This document shows, piece after piece, positions 30,788 to 37,865 of a DNA stretch of 42,577 nt. The stretch comes from a virus. Position 1 is the stretch's first letter; each line of letters starts with the position of its first letter. Made by a program: the position numbers and the translations under genes. The stretch is from the IMG/VR virus record IMGVR_UViG_3300048592_000139, positions 1 through 42,577 of that record. The stretch is one strand, 5' to 3'. A model generated the notes under the pieces. It was not told the origin of the DNA, ran no database searches, and saw nothing but the letters and a program-made list of their open reading frames with translations.

Positions 30788-31183
30788 AAGGGACCGCGTG
30801 AACGGTCGAACAATCTTACACCAGCGCCGAAAGGCACCGGAAAGGCAAGGGGTTCAGTTGTTCACGCAACTGGCCCCTTCGCTTTTTGAGGGAGTTCTAT
30901 CGGCACTCTCCCGCGCTGGTGTAAGAAAGGCGCACAAAGTACCGGAGTAAGGAATAACCATGGAAAGCCCTGCGCCGTTCTACCCGCCAACGACAGGCAC
31001 CGCATGCGTCGAGAGACGTTTGGACCCCATGGTTCCCATCGGGGATTGGGCCGTTCCGATACTCATCTGAAGAGCTACACCAAGGCTCGGATTGCGTCCC
31101 CAATACATGCGGGGAAGGGCGGGGTTGTGGAATACACTGAGGCACTTTTATACTTTCGCCCCCAAAAGTTAAAAAGGGGCGAA
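30788..31183 (+). ncRNA. Candidate structured RNA A (about 400 nt)
   Basis: It begins after the TATATTTG at 30775. Stems include GACCG/CGGTC (30792-30807) and a perfect 14-bp long-range stem TCTTACACCAGCGC (30814-30827) with its exact inverse at 30913-30926. That stem encloses hairpins AAGGGG..CAGTTG/CAACTG..CCCCTT (30847-30879) and GGGAG/CTCCC (30890-30912). Further stems are AACCATGG/CCATGGTT (30956-30963 with 31027-31034), a GNRA-capped CGTC-GAGA-GACG (31007-31018) and ATCGG/CCGAT (31038-31060). A hairpin TTCGCCCC/GGGGCGAA (31155-31183) may end it. No convincing ORF. No family recognised. Confidence 0.65.
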
Positions 31184-31199
31184 GGCATTTCAACTGTGC

Positions 31200-31207
31200 T
31201 ATATTTG
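31200..31207 (+). promoter_or_regulatory. Promoter element TATATTTG of RNA B
   Basis: TATATTTGCCCCGG, the same extended sequence as at 30775. Predicted transcription start near 31212. Confidence 0.6.
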
Positions 31208-31211
31208 CCCC

Positions 31212-31806
31212 GGTTCTTTGTGTACTGAGTAGGTGGGCGGAGAAATCCGTACGCTAGGCCATTCGTCATCGGGTTGATCGCCGGTTGAAAAAGGGAATGG
31301 CTCAGGGTGATAGCCACGAAGTGTAGGCGTGTTGGCCCCACCTACTGAGTATACCAAGATGTTCTTTTCAGGATGTGATCGTGGGAAAGTGGCCGTCGTT
31401 CGACGCCGGTATCGCGCCTCAACTCTACGGGCCATCCGTTCTGATGGTAAAGCCTCCGGCCCCACGAACACATCCAGTACTGTAAGAGATTGAGGTAACG
31501 AGTTCAGTCGTGCATCGTCAGCGGTGAAGCGCCAGAGCCTCAATAACATTCACGAGGAAAGGAAAAACGGCGACGTTAAAGGCGGGGAGCTTGACCGCCC
31601 AAGAAGTCAGTAGTTCGGGTTTTATGTCGTGTCCAAGTCCTGCTCCTGCCTCGTGAACCCCTTCCCCATCGCCACAGGGCTAATCCCCCTGCCGATGTAA
31701 AACAGCCGGAGAGAAGCCGGTTCCGTTAAATGGCCTGAAGTCCGTGTCAATGGTCAGCCTCGAAATGGGTGCGGAAAGGCAAAGGGAAAGCCTCGATCTA
31801 ACGGGG
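31212..31806 (+). ncRNA. Candidate large ornate RNA B (about 600 nt), GOLLD/ROOL-like in setting
   Basis: A promoter is followed by some 600 nt without a credible ORF but with dense complementary pairs: 31223-31237 with 31337-31351 (14 of 15), 31371-31385 with 31461-31475 (14 of 15), TTCACGAGG 31549-31557 with 31649-31657 (perfect), ATTGAGG 31489-31495 with 31538-31544, CATCG 31667-31671 with 31693-31697, and CCGTTA 31723-31728 with 31799-31804. GNRA-type tetraloops cap CGGA-GAAA-TCCG (31238-31249) and AACG-GCGA-CGTT (31566-31577). Length, phage setting and adjacency to tRNAs match the GOLLD and ROOL classes of large RNAs, which assemble into cage-like oligomers. Class membership cannot be decided by eye; it may be a new family. 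It ends at the right end of a TnpB element. Confidence 0.7.
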
Positions 31807-33045
31807 TAATGTCCCATTAACGGATAATGGCGACTTGACGCTTCATAGACCGACGTAACCGCCGCGTCTCCACGTCCTCTGCGGCGATGACCTCGCCTGA
31901 TTTTGTTCCGATCAAGTTCTGTGGGCGAAGCCCGAACATCTTGATGTTGCGCGCCGCGAGAAGATCGCGATCATGCACTTCTCCGCACGAAGGACATTTC
32001 CATGTCCTATCCTTCAGTGTCAACTCCTTGTTCACTACTCCGCAAGTACACATGCGCGAGGAAGGCTCGAAACGCCCGATGCGGATCAAATTCTTCCCAT
32101 TCCATTCACACTTGTACTCCAACTGCCTGAAGAACTCGCTCCACGAAGCACTGCTGATATGCTTGGCAAGGCAATGGTTCTTCAGCATCCCTGCGACATT
32201 CAAGTCCTCTATCACAATACTGTCGTGGTTCTTGACCAGTTGTGAAGTGAGCTTGTGCAGGAAATCTTTCCGTTGACAGGCGATACGGTAATGATGTTTT
32301 GCGACAGCAAGCCTTGATTTCTTTCGCCTGTTGCTCCCTTTCTGCTTCTTGGATAGGCGACGCTGCAATACAGCCAACCGCTGTTCGGCTTTCTGGTAAT
32401 GCTGCGGAGCGGGTATGCGCTCTCCGTTGCTTAGGACAGCAAAGTCTTTCAGGCCAACGTCAATAGCTACGGCTGTGTTCTCTTTGACGGCGGCCTTAGC
32501 TGGAATGGGATCGCCAGTATCAACCAAGACGCTGATGAAGTACTTCCCGGCGGTTGTTCGCGTAACCGTGACCGTACCCATCTTTCCGTCAAATGGTCTG
32601 CTTATGAAAGCCCTGACCCATCCAATCTTAGGCAGCTTCACTTTTCCGGCCTCAAAATCCACCACCACATAGCCTGTGAATTGTATGCGTTGCTTGTCGT
32701 ACTTGCTCCGAAATTTCGGGAATCCATTTTTCTCACGGAAGAAGCGAGTGAAGGCACTATCCATATTGCGGATGGCTTGCTGAAGACAGACATTTGGCGT
32801 CTCATATAGCCATGTCTTTTCCGGGTCTTTCTTCAGCGGCGTCAGCATCTTGCAAAGATCATATGCCGTGTATCGCTTCTTCTCTGTCTCGTAAGCCTTG
32901 ACCCGCTCCGCCAATGACCAGTTGTAGATGTACCGCGCAGACCCCATCGCCCGTGCGAACCATTGTCGCTGGGTGGCGCTGGGGTCAAGTTGGTACTTGT
33001 AGGCGCGAAGCATTGGAGCAAAGTAAAGCAATAGTTTTTTATTTT
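31807..33045 (-). mobile_element. Second IS605-type element carrying tnpB only
   Basis: On the minus strand, a hairpin CCATTA/TAATGG overlaps the tnpB stop codon, the usual right-end arrangement, and the element appears to end at 31807 directly against RNA B. The left end lies between the tnpB start and the upstream gene, but I cannot fix it. No tnpA is present. Left boundary coordinates in the window (31807) are better supported than 33045. Confidence 0.6.
31817..33013 (-). CDS. tnpB: TnpB RNA-guided endonuclease
   Basis: A 398-residue protein starting MLRAYKYQLDPSATQ. RuvC residues D185 (AIDVG), E269 (IEDL) and D350 (HDRD) are all present. The zinc ribbon is altered: the first knuckle is CTCG (CxC) where CxxC is usual, while the second, CPSCG, is normal; one residue appears deleted. 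Guided DNA cleavage may therefore be impaired or the metal site tolerant. A TACTTTG element lies just before the ATG on the minus strand. The guide RNA would be read antisense to the end of RNA B. Confidence 0.88.
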   Translation of the reverse strand: MLRAYKYQLDPSATQRQWFARAMGSARYIYNWSLAERVKAYETEKKRYTAYDLCKMLTPLKKDPEKTWLYETPNVCLQQAIRNMDSAFTRFFREKNGFPKFRSKYDKQRIQFTGYVVVDFEAGKVKLPKIGWVRAFISRPFDGKMGTVTVTRTTAGKYFISVLVDTGDPIPAKAAVKENTAVAIDVGLKDFAVLSNGERIPAPQHYQKAEQRLAVLQRRLSKKQKGSNRRKKSRLAVAKHHYRIACQRKDFLHKLTSQLVKNHDSIVIEDLNVAGMLKNHCLAKHISSASWSEFFRQLEYKCEWNGKNLIRIGRFEPSSRMCTCGVVNKELTLKDRTWKCPSCGEVHDRDLLAARNIKMFGLRPQNLIGTKSGEVIAAEDVETRRLRRSMKRQVAIIR

Positions 33046-33257
33046 GCAAGACAACGGTCGGGGCTTTTTGCTTCCCTCACGTTGGTCGAATGCTTGCCCT
33101 TCGGGTTGTGCTTGTGCGGATCGCAGAACATGCACGAGCAAGGCTTGCCAGTGGTGCGGTAAGAGTTGAACTTCCCCTCGCAAGCCTTCAGGCCGAGGTT
33201 TTTCAGGCGGCGGCGAAAGTGCCGCATCTTCATAAGGTGGCGTTGCTGCTTGTCCAT
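33039..33257 (-). CDS. Small CxCxxC zinc-type protein
   Basis: A 72-residue basic protein starting MDKQQRHLMKMRHFRRRLKN with a central TTGKPCSCMFCDPHKHNPKG motif, similar in layout to small Cys-rich proteins widespread in bacteria and phages (CSCxMCGNPR type). Promoter TACCTTCG on the minus strand (33263-33270) ends 5 nt before the ATG. It is the only non-TnpB gene on the minus strand and is transcribed away from the early operon. The TnpB element lies just after its stop and may have altered its end. Confidence 0.65.
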   Translation of the reverse strand: MDKQQRHLMKMRHFRRRLKNLGLKACEGKFNSYRTTGKPCSCMFCDPHKHNPKGKHSTNVREAKSPDRCLAK

Positions 33258-33262
33258 CCGTG

Positions 33263-33270
33263 CGAAGGTA
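33263..33270 (-). promoter_or_regulatory. Minus-strand promoter element TACCTTCG
   Basis: Read on the minus strand, TACCTTCG lies 5 nt before the ATG of the CxCxxC protein and next to the palindrome at 33276. Confidence 0.5.
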
Positions 33271-33275
33271 GTCCT

Positions 33276-33296
33276 TATTTAGAATGGTTCTAAATA
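33276..33296. promoter_or_regulatory. Palindromic operator candidate between divergent promoters
   Basis: Perfect 9-bp arms TATTTAGAA and TTCTAAATA around 3 nt. It lies just upstream of a minus-strand -7 element and a plus-strand element TATATTTTCG (33302-33311), overlapping where both -33 regions should be. A dimeric regulator bound here could control both directions. Confidence 0.6.
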
Positions 33297-33301
33297 TCGG
33301 G

Positions 33302-33311
33302 TATATTTTCG
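33302..33311 (+). promoter_or_regulatory. Upstream early promoter element
   Basis: TATATTTTCG beside the palindrome could be a first, repressible early promoter. Confidence 0.4.
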
Positions 33312-33318
33312 CGGTGCC

Positions 33319-33348
33319 TTGTTGGTGTCAAAATTATGTCTACATTTG
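33319..33348 (+). promoter_or_regulatory. Early operon promoter
   Basis: TTG (33319-33321), 19 nt, then TACATTTG (33341-33348): a textbook Bacteroidota promoter. The leader that follows closely matches that of the 2457 gene. Confidence 0.7.
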
Positions 33349-33379
33349 TCCTGTCGTCAAACAACAAACACACCGCACA

Positions 33380-33622
33380 ATGAACAAGCAAGACATCATC
33401 GCACTGGTAGAAAAGTACCGCACTACCTACTGCAAAGGAACGCAGATGACCAACGACGAAGGTGTTGCCATCTTCGAGAAGTGGGCAGCCAAAGGCAAGA
33501 TGGCCCCCATCCAGTGGGTGGAGAAGGAGATGAAGAAGAGCATCGCCAAAATGAGCATGTCCGAATACAACGAGGGAACGCAGCACGGAGCACATCGCGC
33601 AAACCTTGGAAGCAAGTGGTAA
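33380..33622 (+). CDS. Early protein 1, unknown
   Basis: An 80-residue basic helical protein starting MNKQDIIALVEKYRTTYCKG, first gene of the long early operon. The start follows an A-rich leader. First early genes often reprogramme the host, but no motif supports a specific role. Confidence 0.6.
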   Translation: MNKQDIIALVEKYRTTYCKGTQMTNDEGVAIFEKWAAKGKMAPIQWVEKEMKKSIAKMSMSEYNEGTQHGAHRANLGSKW

Positions 33623-33648
33623 TCATCAACCCTAACACCTCAAACAAA

Positions 33649-33888
33649 ATGAGCTTCCGCAGCCCCAAGAACCGTTTCCGCGTCGAACTGAACTACTCAC
33701 GGCCCATTGAGGGCATAGGTTCGGCATCCTCATTCACCTGCAACGAAATGGACGAGGACCACCCCATGCTTCAACACCACACCGAACAGGCCGGGCGCAA
33801 TGGCGTAGCCCTCTCGGTGAAGTGGCTGGAAAACAAAGCCACCTATCCTGCTTTCGACTGGCGGGAAGTAAAGAATTACGTCGCATGA
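33649..33888 (+). CDS. Early protein 2, unknown
   Basis: A 79-residue protein starting MSFRSPKNRFRVELNYSRPI. Start after CAAACAAA context. Its stop overlaps the next ATG. No family recognised. Confidence 0.55.
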   Translation: MSFRSPKNRFRVELNYSRPIEGIGSASSFTCNEMDEDHPMLQHHTEQAGRNGVALSVKWLENKATYPAFDWREVKNYVA

Positions 33889-34097
33889 CCACCCATACCC
33901 CACCGCCCCGCGCCACACCAGCGCGGGGATTCGGTGGTACAAAACAGAACCAAATGGAACGACCAAGACTGACCTTCCGCTTCGCCAGCAAGGCCTTGAA
34001 GAAGGCCGCTGAAGAGCGAATGGCAATGATGGGAATATCGACCCTCACGGGTTACATCAATGCGCTCATCGGGCGCGATATAAGCAAACGCAAATGA
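33885..34097 (+). CDS. RHH-like early protein
   Basis: A 70-residue protein: Pro-rich start, then RPRLTFRFASKALKKAAEER and a TLTGYINALIG helix, a strand-helix-helix pattern like ribbon-helix-helix regulators. A shorter form from ATG 33954 is possible. A candidate binder of the palindrome at 33276, by inference only. Confidence 0.5.
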   Translation: MTTHTPPPRATPARGFGGTKQNQMERPRLTFRFASKALKKAAEERMAMMGISTLTGYINALIGRDISKRK

Positions 34098-34279
34098 GCA
34101 CCCTACGCGCACTGATAACCCTTGAGGACGCCCTTGAATACCGCACTAAGCGCGGCCTTATCGACGCTGATGGCATCCGCATGCTTCGCCGGTCGATCCA
34201 AATCTTGAAGCAACGCGAACGCTTTGAGAGGGTGGCTACCTTGTTCGCTCCACTGGTACAAACATTCGGGACACGATGA
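34094..34279 (+). CDS. Hypothetical helical protein
   Basis: A 61-residue protein starting MSTLRALITLEDALEYRTKR, coupled to both neighbours by ATGA overlaps. No family recognised. Confidence 0.5.
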   Translation: MSTLRALITLEDALEYRTKRGLIDADGIRMLRRSIQILKQRERFERVATLFAPLVQTFGTR

Positions 34280-34665
34280 GCAAATTAGAGTTCACCAAGG
34301 GGACCAGCATTCGTTGGGATAAAAAGTATCAAACCGACGAAGGGTATCATTGGTCACTTTCAAGTGACGAGAGCAATGCAAGGGGATGCACTATAAACGC
34401 GCACCTTGTTTTGATGACAACCTCTGATACCGACTTCTACGGCACGCCAATGGACAAAACTCCGGACATGCAACTGATCGCCGAAGCCTTCAACGTGGCC
34501 AACGAGACGGGCCTTTCCCCGCGCGAAATGAAGGACAAGCTGGATGAGGCAGCGAAGGCCATTGAAAGGCTGAAAAAGCAAGTGGAGCTATGCGACTATC
34601 GCGATAGCCTTGGCCATGAATTAAGGATGAACGCAGCGTACCTCGACCTGATCACTCTCCCATGA
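34276..34665 (+). CDS. Hypothetical early protein
   Basis: A 129-residue protein starting MSKLEFTKGTSIRWDKKYQT with a C-terminal coiled coil (LDEAAKAIERLKKQVELC). The C-terminal third has a motif set (AEAFNVANETGLSPREMKD) seen in many phage ORFs of unknown role. Confidence 0.55.
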   Translation: MSKLEFTKGTSIRWDKKYQTDEGYHWSLSSDESNARGCTINAHLVLMTTSDTDFYGTPMDKTPDMQLIAEAFNVANETGLSPREMKDKLDEAAKAIERLKKQVELCDYRDSLGHELRMNAAYLDLITLP

Positions 34666-34808
34666 CCATCCGCGAACACCTCATCTCCGCTTCCGACTAT
34701 ATCATGGACATGGCTCAAGAGAGCGGACGGCCTTACCTGTGGATCACAGCCGTAGTTGCGGGGCTGACCATTGCCGCAGCGGTCACCATTTACCACTTTG
34801 TCAAATGA
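34662..34808 (+). CDS. 48-residue membrane peptide
   Basis: Starts MTIREHLISASDYIMDMAQE, then one membrane span (LWITAVVAGLTIAAAVTIYH). Overlaps both neighbours by 4 bases. Function unknown. Confidence 0.5.
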   Translation: MTIREHLISASDYIMDMAQESGRPYLWITAVVAGLTIAAAVTIYHFVK

Positions 34809-35017
34809 ACCCATCCCAAGCCCAAGCCGACGACCTGAACCCCGATGCCCCGTGGAACCGCGTGGACGAAAAGGGGCTACCCTGCGAGGACTGCGAACGG
34901 GAAACCGAGGTCTTCGCCAGCGACTACGGGTACGAAGAGACACCTTGGAAGGTCCGCAATAGGATCGACGTGCTTTGCGCTGAGTGTGAACAGAAACGAT
35001 TAAACCGAGAACCATGA
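34805..35017 (+). CDS. Small zinc-knuckle-type protein
   Basis: A 70-residue acidic protein with two Cys pairs (LPCEDCERE and LCAECEQKR) that could bind one zinc ion. Start from the overlap with the previous TGA. Function unknown. Confidence 0.5.
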   Translation: MNPSQAQADDLNPDAPWNRVDEKGLPCEDCERETEVFASDYGYEETPWKVRNRIDVLCAECEQKRLNREP

Positions 35018-35334
35018 GAAACGACAAGGAAGAGGCCGCAGTCCTAGCGGCTATTATGGCACTGGTGAACGATCAGATGCCGCCCATTGAGTACATGCTG
35101 GCCGAGAACGCGGCGAACCATGCGGACCGCGAAGAGCGCGACCTGCACGGGGAGAGCAGCGGGCTACTGGAGGACTTGCGCGGCTACCGGGAGAGCGTGC
35201 TGGACGAGGCGCGGGATCTTGCCCGGTCGATCGTGGCCCTGCGGCGGGAGGTGCGGTGGATGAAGGACGGTACACCCGCCACGCCCGGCCTTTTTGAAAC
35301 CCTTGGATCCATCTTCAACCCCATCCGCAAATGA
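35014..35334 (+). CDS. Hypothetical helical protein
   Basis: A 106-residue Glu/Arg/Ala-rich helical protein starting MRNDKEEAAVLAAIMALVND. Coupled to both neighbours. No family recognised. Confidence 0.5.
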   Translation: MRNDKEEAAVLAAIMALVNDQMPPIEYMLAENAANHADREERDLHGESSGLLEDLRGYRESVLDEARDLARSIVALRREVRWMKDGTPATPGLFETLGSIFNPIRK

Positions 35335-35468
35335 CCAAGCTCGACCGCCTACGCTGGCTCCTTCAGACCACCGAGGTCGAAGAGGACATCCCGGCCATCG
35401 CTGAACTGATCCGCGCCGAAGAGTTGAGAGAGGTCAAGGCGTTCATGGAGTCGCGGGATCTGACCTAA
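35331..35468 (+). CDS. Hypothetical 45-residue protein
   Basis: Starts MTKLDRLRWLLQTTEVEEDI, fully helical, last gene of the coupled run that began at 33885. Confidence 0.45.
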   Translation: MTKLDRLRWLLQTTEVEEDIPAIAELIRAEELREVKAFMESRDLT

Positions 35469-35548
35469 CTGAACCCCTCCGGAAAGCCTTGGTAAATGCG
35501 GGAAAGTAGATAATTGAACAAAAAAGTGGACCGTAAAAGTTTGTTGCG

Positions 35549-35556
35549 TATATTTG
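35549..35556 (+). promoter_or_regulatory. Promoter element TATATTTG
   Basis: TATATTTGCCCG ends 4 nt before the ATG at 35561, predicting a leaderless mRNA for the HNH-XRE gene. Confidence 0.6.
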
Positions 35557-35560
35557 CCCG

Positions 35561-36301
35561 ATGAATGACTGGAAAAACATCTTTAGATACAATGCAGAAA
35601 TGGGAACGCTTCACTGGATAGACACCCCAAAGTATTACAAAGAGCGAAACCTTCCGGCTCCCGATGTGGCTGGAAGTAAATCGCAATATCGAGGCCAAAG
35701 GAAGGGGGTTGTTGTAAGTGTAGACGGCAGGCCATTCGGAGCGCATCGCATCATCTGGGAGATGTTCAACGGACCCATACCGGCATCAATGGAAATTGAC
35801 CACATCAACGGTGATCCGTGGGATAATAGAATCTCAAACCTGCGCCTTGCAACGCACGCTCAAAACATGTTGAATCGAGGGGTTCACAAGAACAACAAGA
35901 TCGGAATAAAAGGTGTCATGCGCGAGGGGAAGGGGTTTGTATCTCGGATATGTACCGATGGGGTCATTAAGAACTTAGGCACATTTAAGACCGCGAAAGA
36001 AGCCTCTGAAGCATATCAGGCTGCATCAAAGCTATTTCATGGAGAATTCTCAAGGATATGCAGCGAGCATCCAGAACCAGAAATTCATGCAGAGTTCTGT
36101 TTAGATATCATGACCACCAAGCAGATCGGCGCATCCGTCCGCAAGGCAAGAGGCCAGCGGAGCATCCGGGAAGTAGCCTCAGCCGCTCACCTCAGCCGCC
36201 ACCAAGTGACCAGCATAGAGCAGGCCACGACGAACTACACCATTCAAAGCCTACTGGCCTTGGCTAAGGTCGTGGGAGTAACCATTCAAACCAAACCCTG
36301 A
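35561..36301 (+). CDS. HNH/AP2 endonuclease fused to an XRE-type HTH domain
   Basis: A 246-residue protein. Residues 70-110 hold the HNH core (MEIDHINGDPWDNRISNLRL and an AQNMLNRG tail), residues 113-165 an AP2-like DNA-binding domain (IGIKGVMREGKGFVSRI, then NLGTFKTAKEAS). From residue 183 (ATG at 36109) begins a separate-looking XRE helix-turn-helix domain (MTTKQIGASVRKARGQRSIR). The nuclease part is visibly more AT-rich than its surroundings, so a homing endonuclease seems to have inserted in frame before an older regulator gene. The regulator could also be made alone from the internal ATG. Confidence 0.8.
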   Translation: MNDWKNIFRYNAEMGTLHWIDTPKYYKERNLPAPDVAGSKSQYRGQRKGVVVSVDGRPFGAHRIIWEMFNGPIPASMEIDHINGDPWDNRISNLRLATHAQNMLNRGVHKNNKIGIKGVMREGKGFVSRICTDGVIKNLGTFKTAKEASEAYQAASKLFHGEFSRICSEHPEPEIHAEFCLDIMTTKQIGASVRKARGQRSIREVASAAHLSRHQVTSIEQATTNYTIQSLLALAKVVGVTIQTKP

Positions 36302-36304
36302 ACA

Positions 36305-36916
36305 ATGGAAGAGCAGAACACAAATGACGCGGCGGCGACCTACGCGAACAAGAGCCAAGGACTTGCAGAGCTGACCAAGGCGCTGATCAATGTGCAGCGC
36401 AATGTCAACGGGGCCAAGACCAACAAGGTGAACCCGCACCTGAAGAACAGGTATGCCGACCTTGCTTCAGTGTGGGACACGTGCCGCGAACTACTGGCGG
36501 ACAATGGGTTGGCCGTGACGCACACCTTTGAGGACAGCGCAGCCGACACGGTAAAGTGCGTGGCGACCTTGCTCCATGTGAGCGGTCAGTCGATCACCTC
36601 TTCGCTCACGATGAAGCTGGCGAAGTCCACCCCGCAGGAGGTGGGCAGCGCGGCCACCTACGCCCGCCGCTACACCCTTGCCGCACTGGTGGGCATTGTG
36701 ATCGACGATGACGATGACGCGAACAAGGCAAGCAAGCCCGCCAAGCCAGCTAACGAACTTGAGGACACCAAGGCGGAGATCCGTGCCGCGCTGAAGGTGT
36801 ACAAAGGCGCGGACAAAGAGGACATCATTGGGGAGTGCCAGATCGCGCAGGAAACCGGCAACTTCGATATGAAGTTCGCCCGCGACATCATGGCAAAGAT
36901 CCTTGTCAAGAAATGA
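36305..36916 (+). CDS. erf: Erf-family single-strand annealing protein
   Basis: A 203-residue protein. The Erf hallmark GSAATYARRYTLAALVGI followed by an acidic run (DDDDD) is at residues 117-145, with the expected upstream KNRYADLASVWDTC segment. Erf proteins coat single strands and anneal homologues for phage recombination and circularisation. It is directly coupled to its natural partner, the 5' exonuclease. Confidence 0.9.
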   Translation: MEEQNTNDAAATYANKSQGLAELTKALINVQRNVNGAKTNKVNPHLKNRYADLASVWDTCRELLADNGLAVTHTFEDSAADTVKCVATLLHVSGQSITSSLTMKLAKSTPQEVGSAATYARRYTLAALVGIVIDDDDDANKASKPAKPANELEDTKAEIRAALKVYKGADKEDIIGECQIAQETGNFDMKFARDIMAKILVKK

Positions 36917-37524
36917 TCGCCTACGGCACAGAGGAATGGTTCGCGGCCCGGCTTGGCAAGGTTACTGCCAGCCGGGGCGCTTGCCTCCTTGTCAACGGGA
37001 AAGGCCCGCACGGATTGGGTGACGGTGCTTTGACATATGCGGGTGAAGTGGTGCGCGGCATGATGGGGATACCCCCGGAAGAGTTCACCACCGCAAGCAT
37101 GGAAGAGGGCGTTCGCCGGGAGCCGGAAAGTATCGCGGCATACGAAGAGCGCACCTTCCGAACGGTTGACCCCGGCGAGTTCATCCTGATCCCCGACACG
37201 ATCATCGGGGCAACACCTGACGGGTTCATCGGCGACGATGGTATCTTGGAGGCGAAGAACCCGAACGCAAAAGGACACTTCGATACTTTGGTGAGCGGGG
37301 AAGTCCCTTCACAATACCGGGTGCAGGTCCAGTGGCAACTAATGGTCACGGGCCGCGCATGGTGCGACTTCATCAGCTACCATCCGGGGTTCCCGGAAGA
37401 TAAGAAGTTGGTGATCATCCGCGTGGAGCATGACAAGGAATTTACCGCCACCAAGCTCCGCCCAAGGATCGACGCATTCATTACCTACGTCAACGAACTA
37501 AAGCAAAAACTGAACATCCAATGA
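36913..37524 (+). CDS. YqaJ/lambda-exonuclease-type recombination nuclease
   Basis: A 203-residue PD-(D/E)XK nuclease. Early motif EEWFAARLGKVTAS (substrate-end binding), catalytic core GATPDGFIGDDGILEAKNPN with D, E and K in the usual order, then QYRVQVQWQLMVTG. It resects double-strand ends 5'-3' so the Erf protein can anneal strands. Overlaps erf by 4 bases. Confidence 0.88.
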   Translation: MIAYGTEEWFAARLGKVTASRGACLLVNGKGPHGLGDGALTYAGEVVRGMMGIPPEEFTTASMEEGVRREPESIAAYEERTFRTVDPGEFILIPDTIIGATPDGFIGDDGILEAKNPNAKGHFDTLVSGEVPSQYRVQVQWQLMVTGRAWCDFISYHPGFPEDKKLVIIRVEHDKEFTATKLRPRIDAFITYVNELKQKLNIQ

Positions 37525-37865
37525 TCAACAAGGCGATACTGATAGGCAACCTCGGGAAGGATCCGGAGGTGAAGGAATTGACAAGTGGCAAGGTGTGCAA
37601 CTTCAGCGTTGCCACCACCCGAAAGTGGAAGGATAAGAGCGACCAAAAGCAAGAGGAAACAGAGTGGCACAACGTCTCGGCATTCGGGGCGCTGGCTGGC
37701 ATCTGTGAACGCTTCCTGAAGAAAGGGTCGAAGGTCTACATTGAGGGCCGCATCCACACCCGCAAGTGGGAGGACAAGGAAGGCAAAACGCAATACGCCA
37801 CAGGGATCATTGCGGAGAACCTTACCATGCTCGACAACAAGCCCACCAACGAGACGTCCTTCTGA
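37521..37865 (+). CDS. ssb: Single-stranded DNA-binding protein
   Basis: A 114-residue OB-fold SSB: MINKAILIGNLGKDPEVKEL start, then WHNVSAFGALAGICERFLKK and KVYIEGRIHTRKWED. The C-terminal tail is short (NETSF) and lacks the acidic DDIPF tip that recruits host partners, so it may act with phage proteins only. Confidence 0.92.
   Translation: MINKAILIGNLGKDPEVKELTSGKVCNFSVATTRKWKDKSDQKQEETEWHNVSAFGALAGICERFLKKGSKVYIEGRIHTRKWEDKEGKTQYATGIIAENLTMLDNKPTNETSF

Noticed and set aside
30027-31549. Several ORFs of 60-116 codons in the tRNA/RNA region on both strands
   Set aside because: They cross tRNAs, promoters and terminators, show no conserved-looking composition, and start without A-rich context. 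The region is better explained as RNA genes.
31212-31806. RNase P RNA, tmRNA or group I/II intron
   Set aside because: I find neither the RNase P core (GAGGAAAGTCC and ACAGAAA), nor a tmRNA tRNA-like end with a tag frame, nor an intron catalytic core or interrupted flanking gene.
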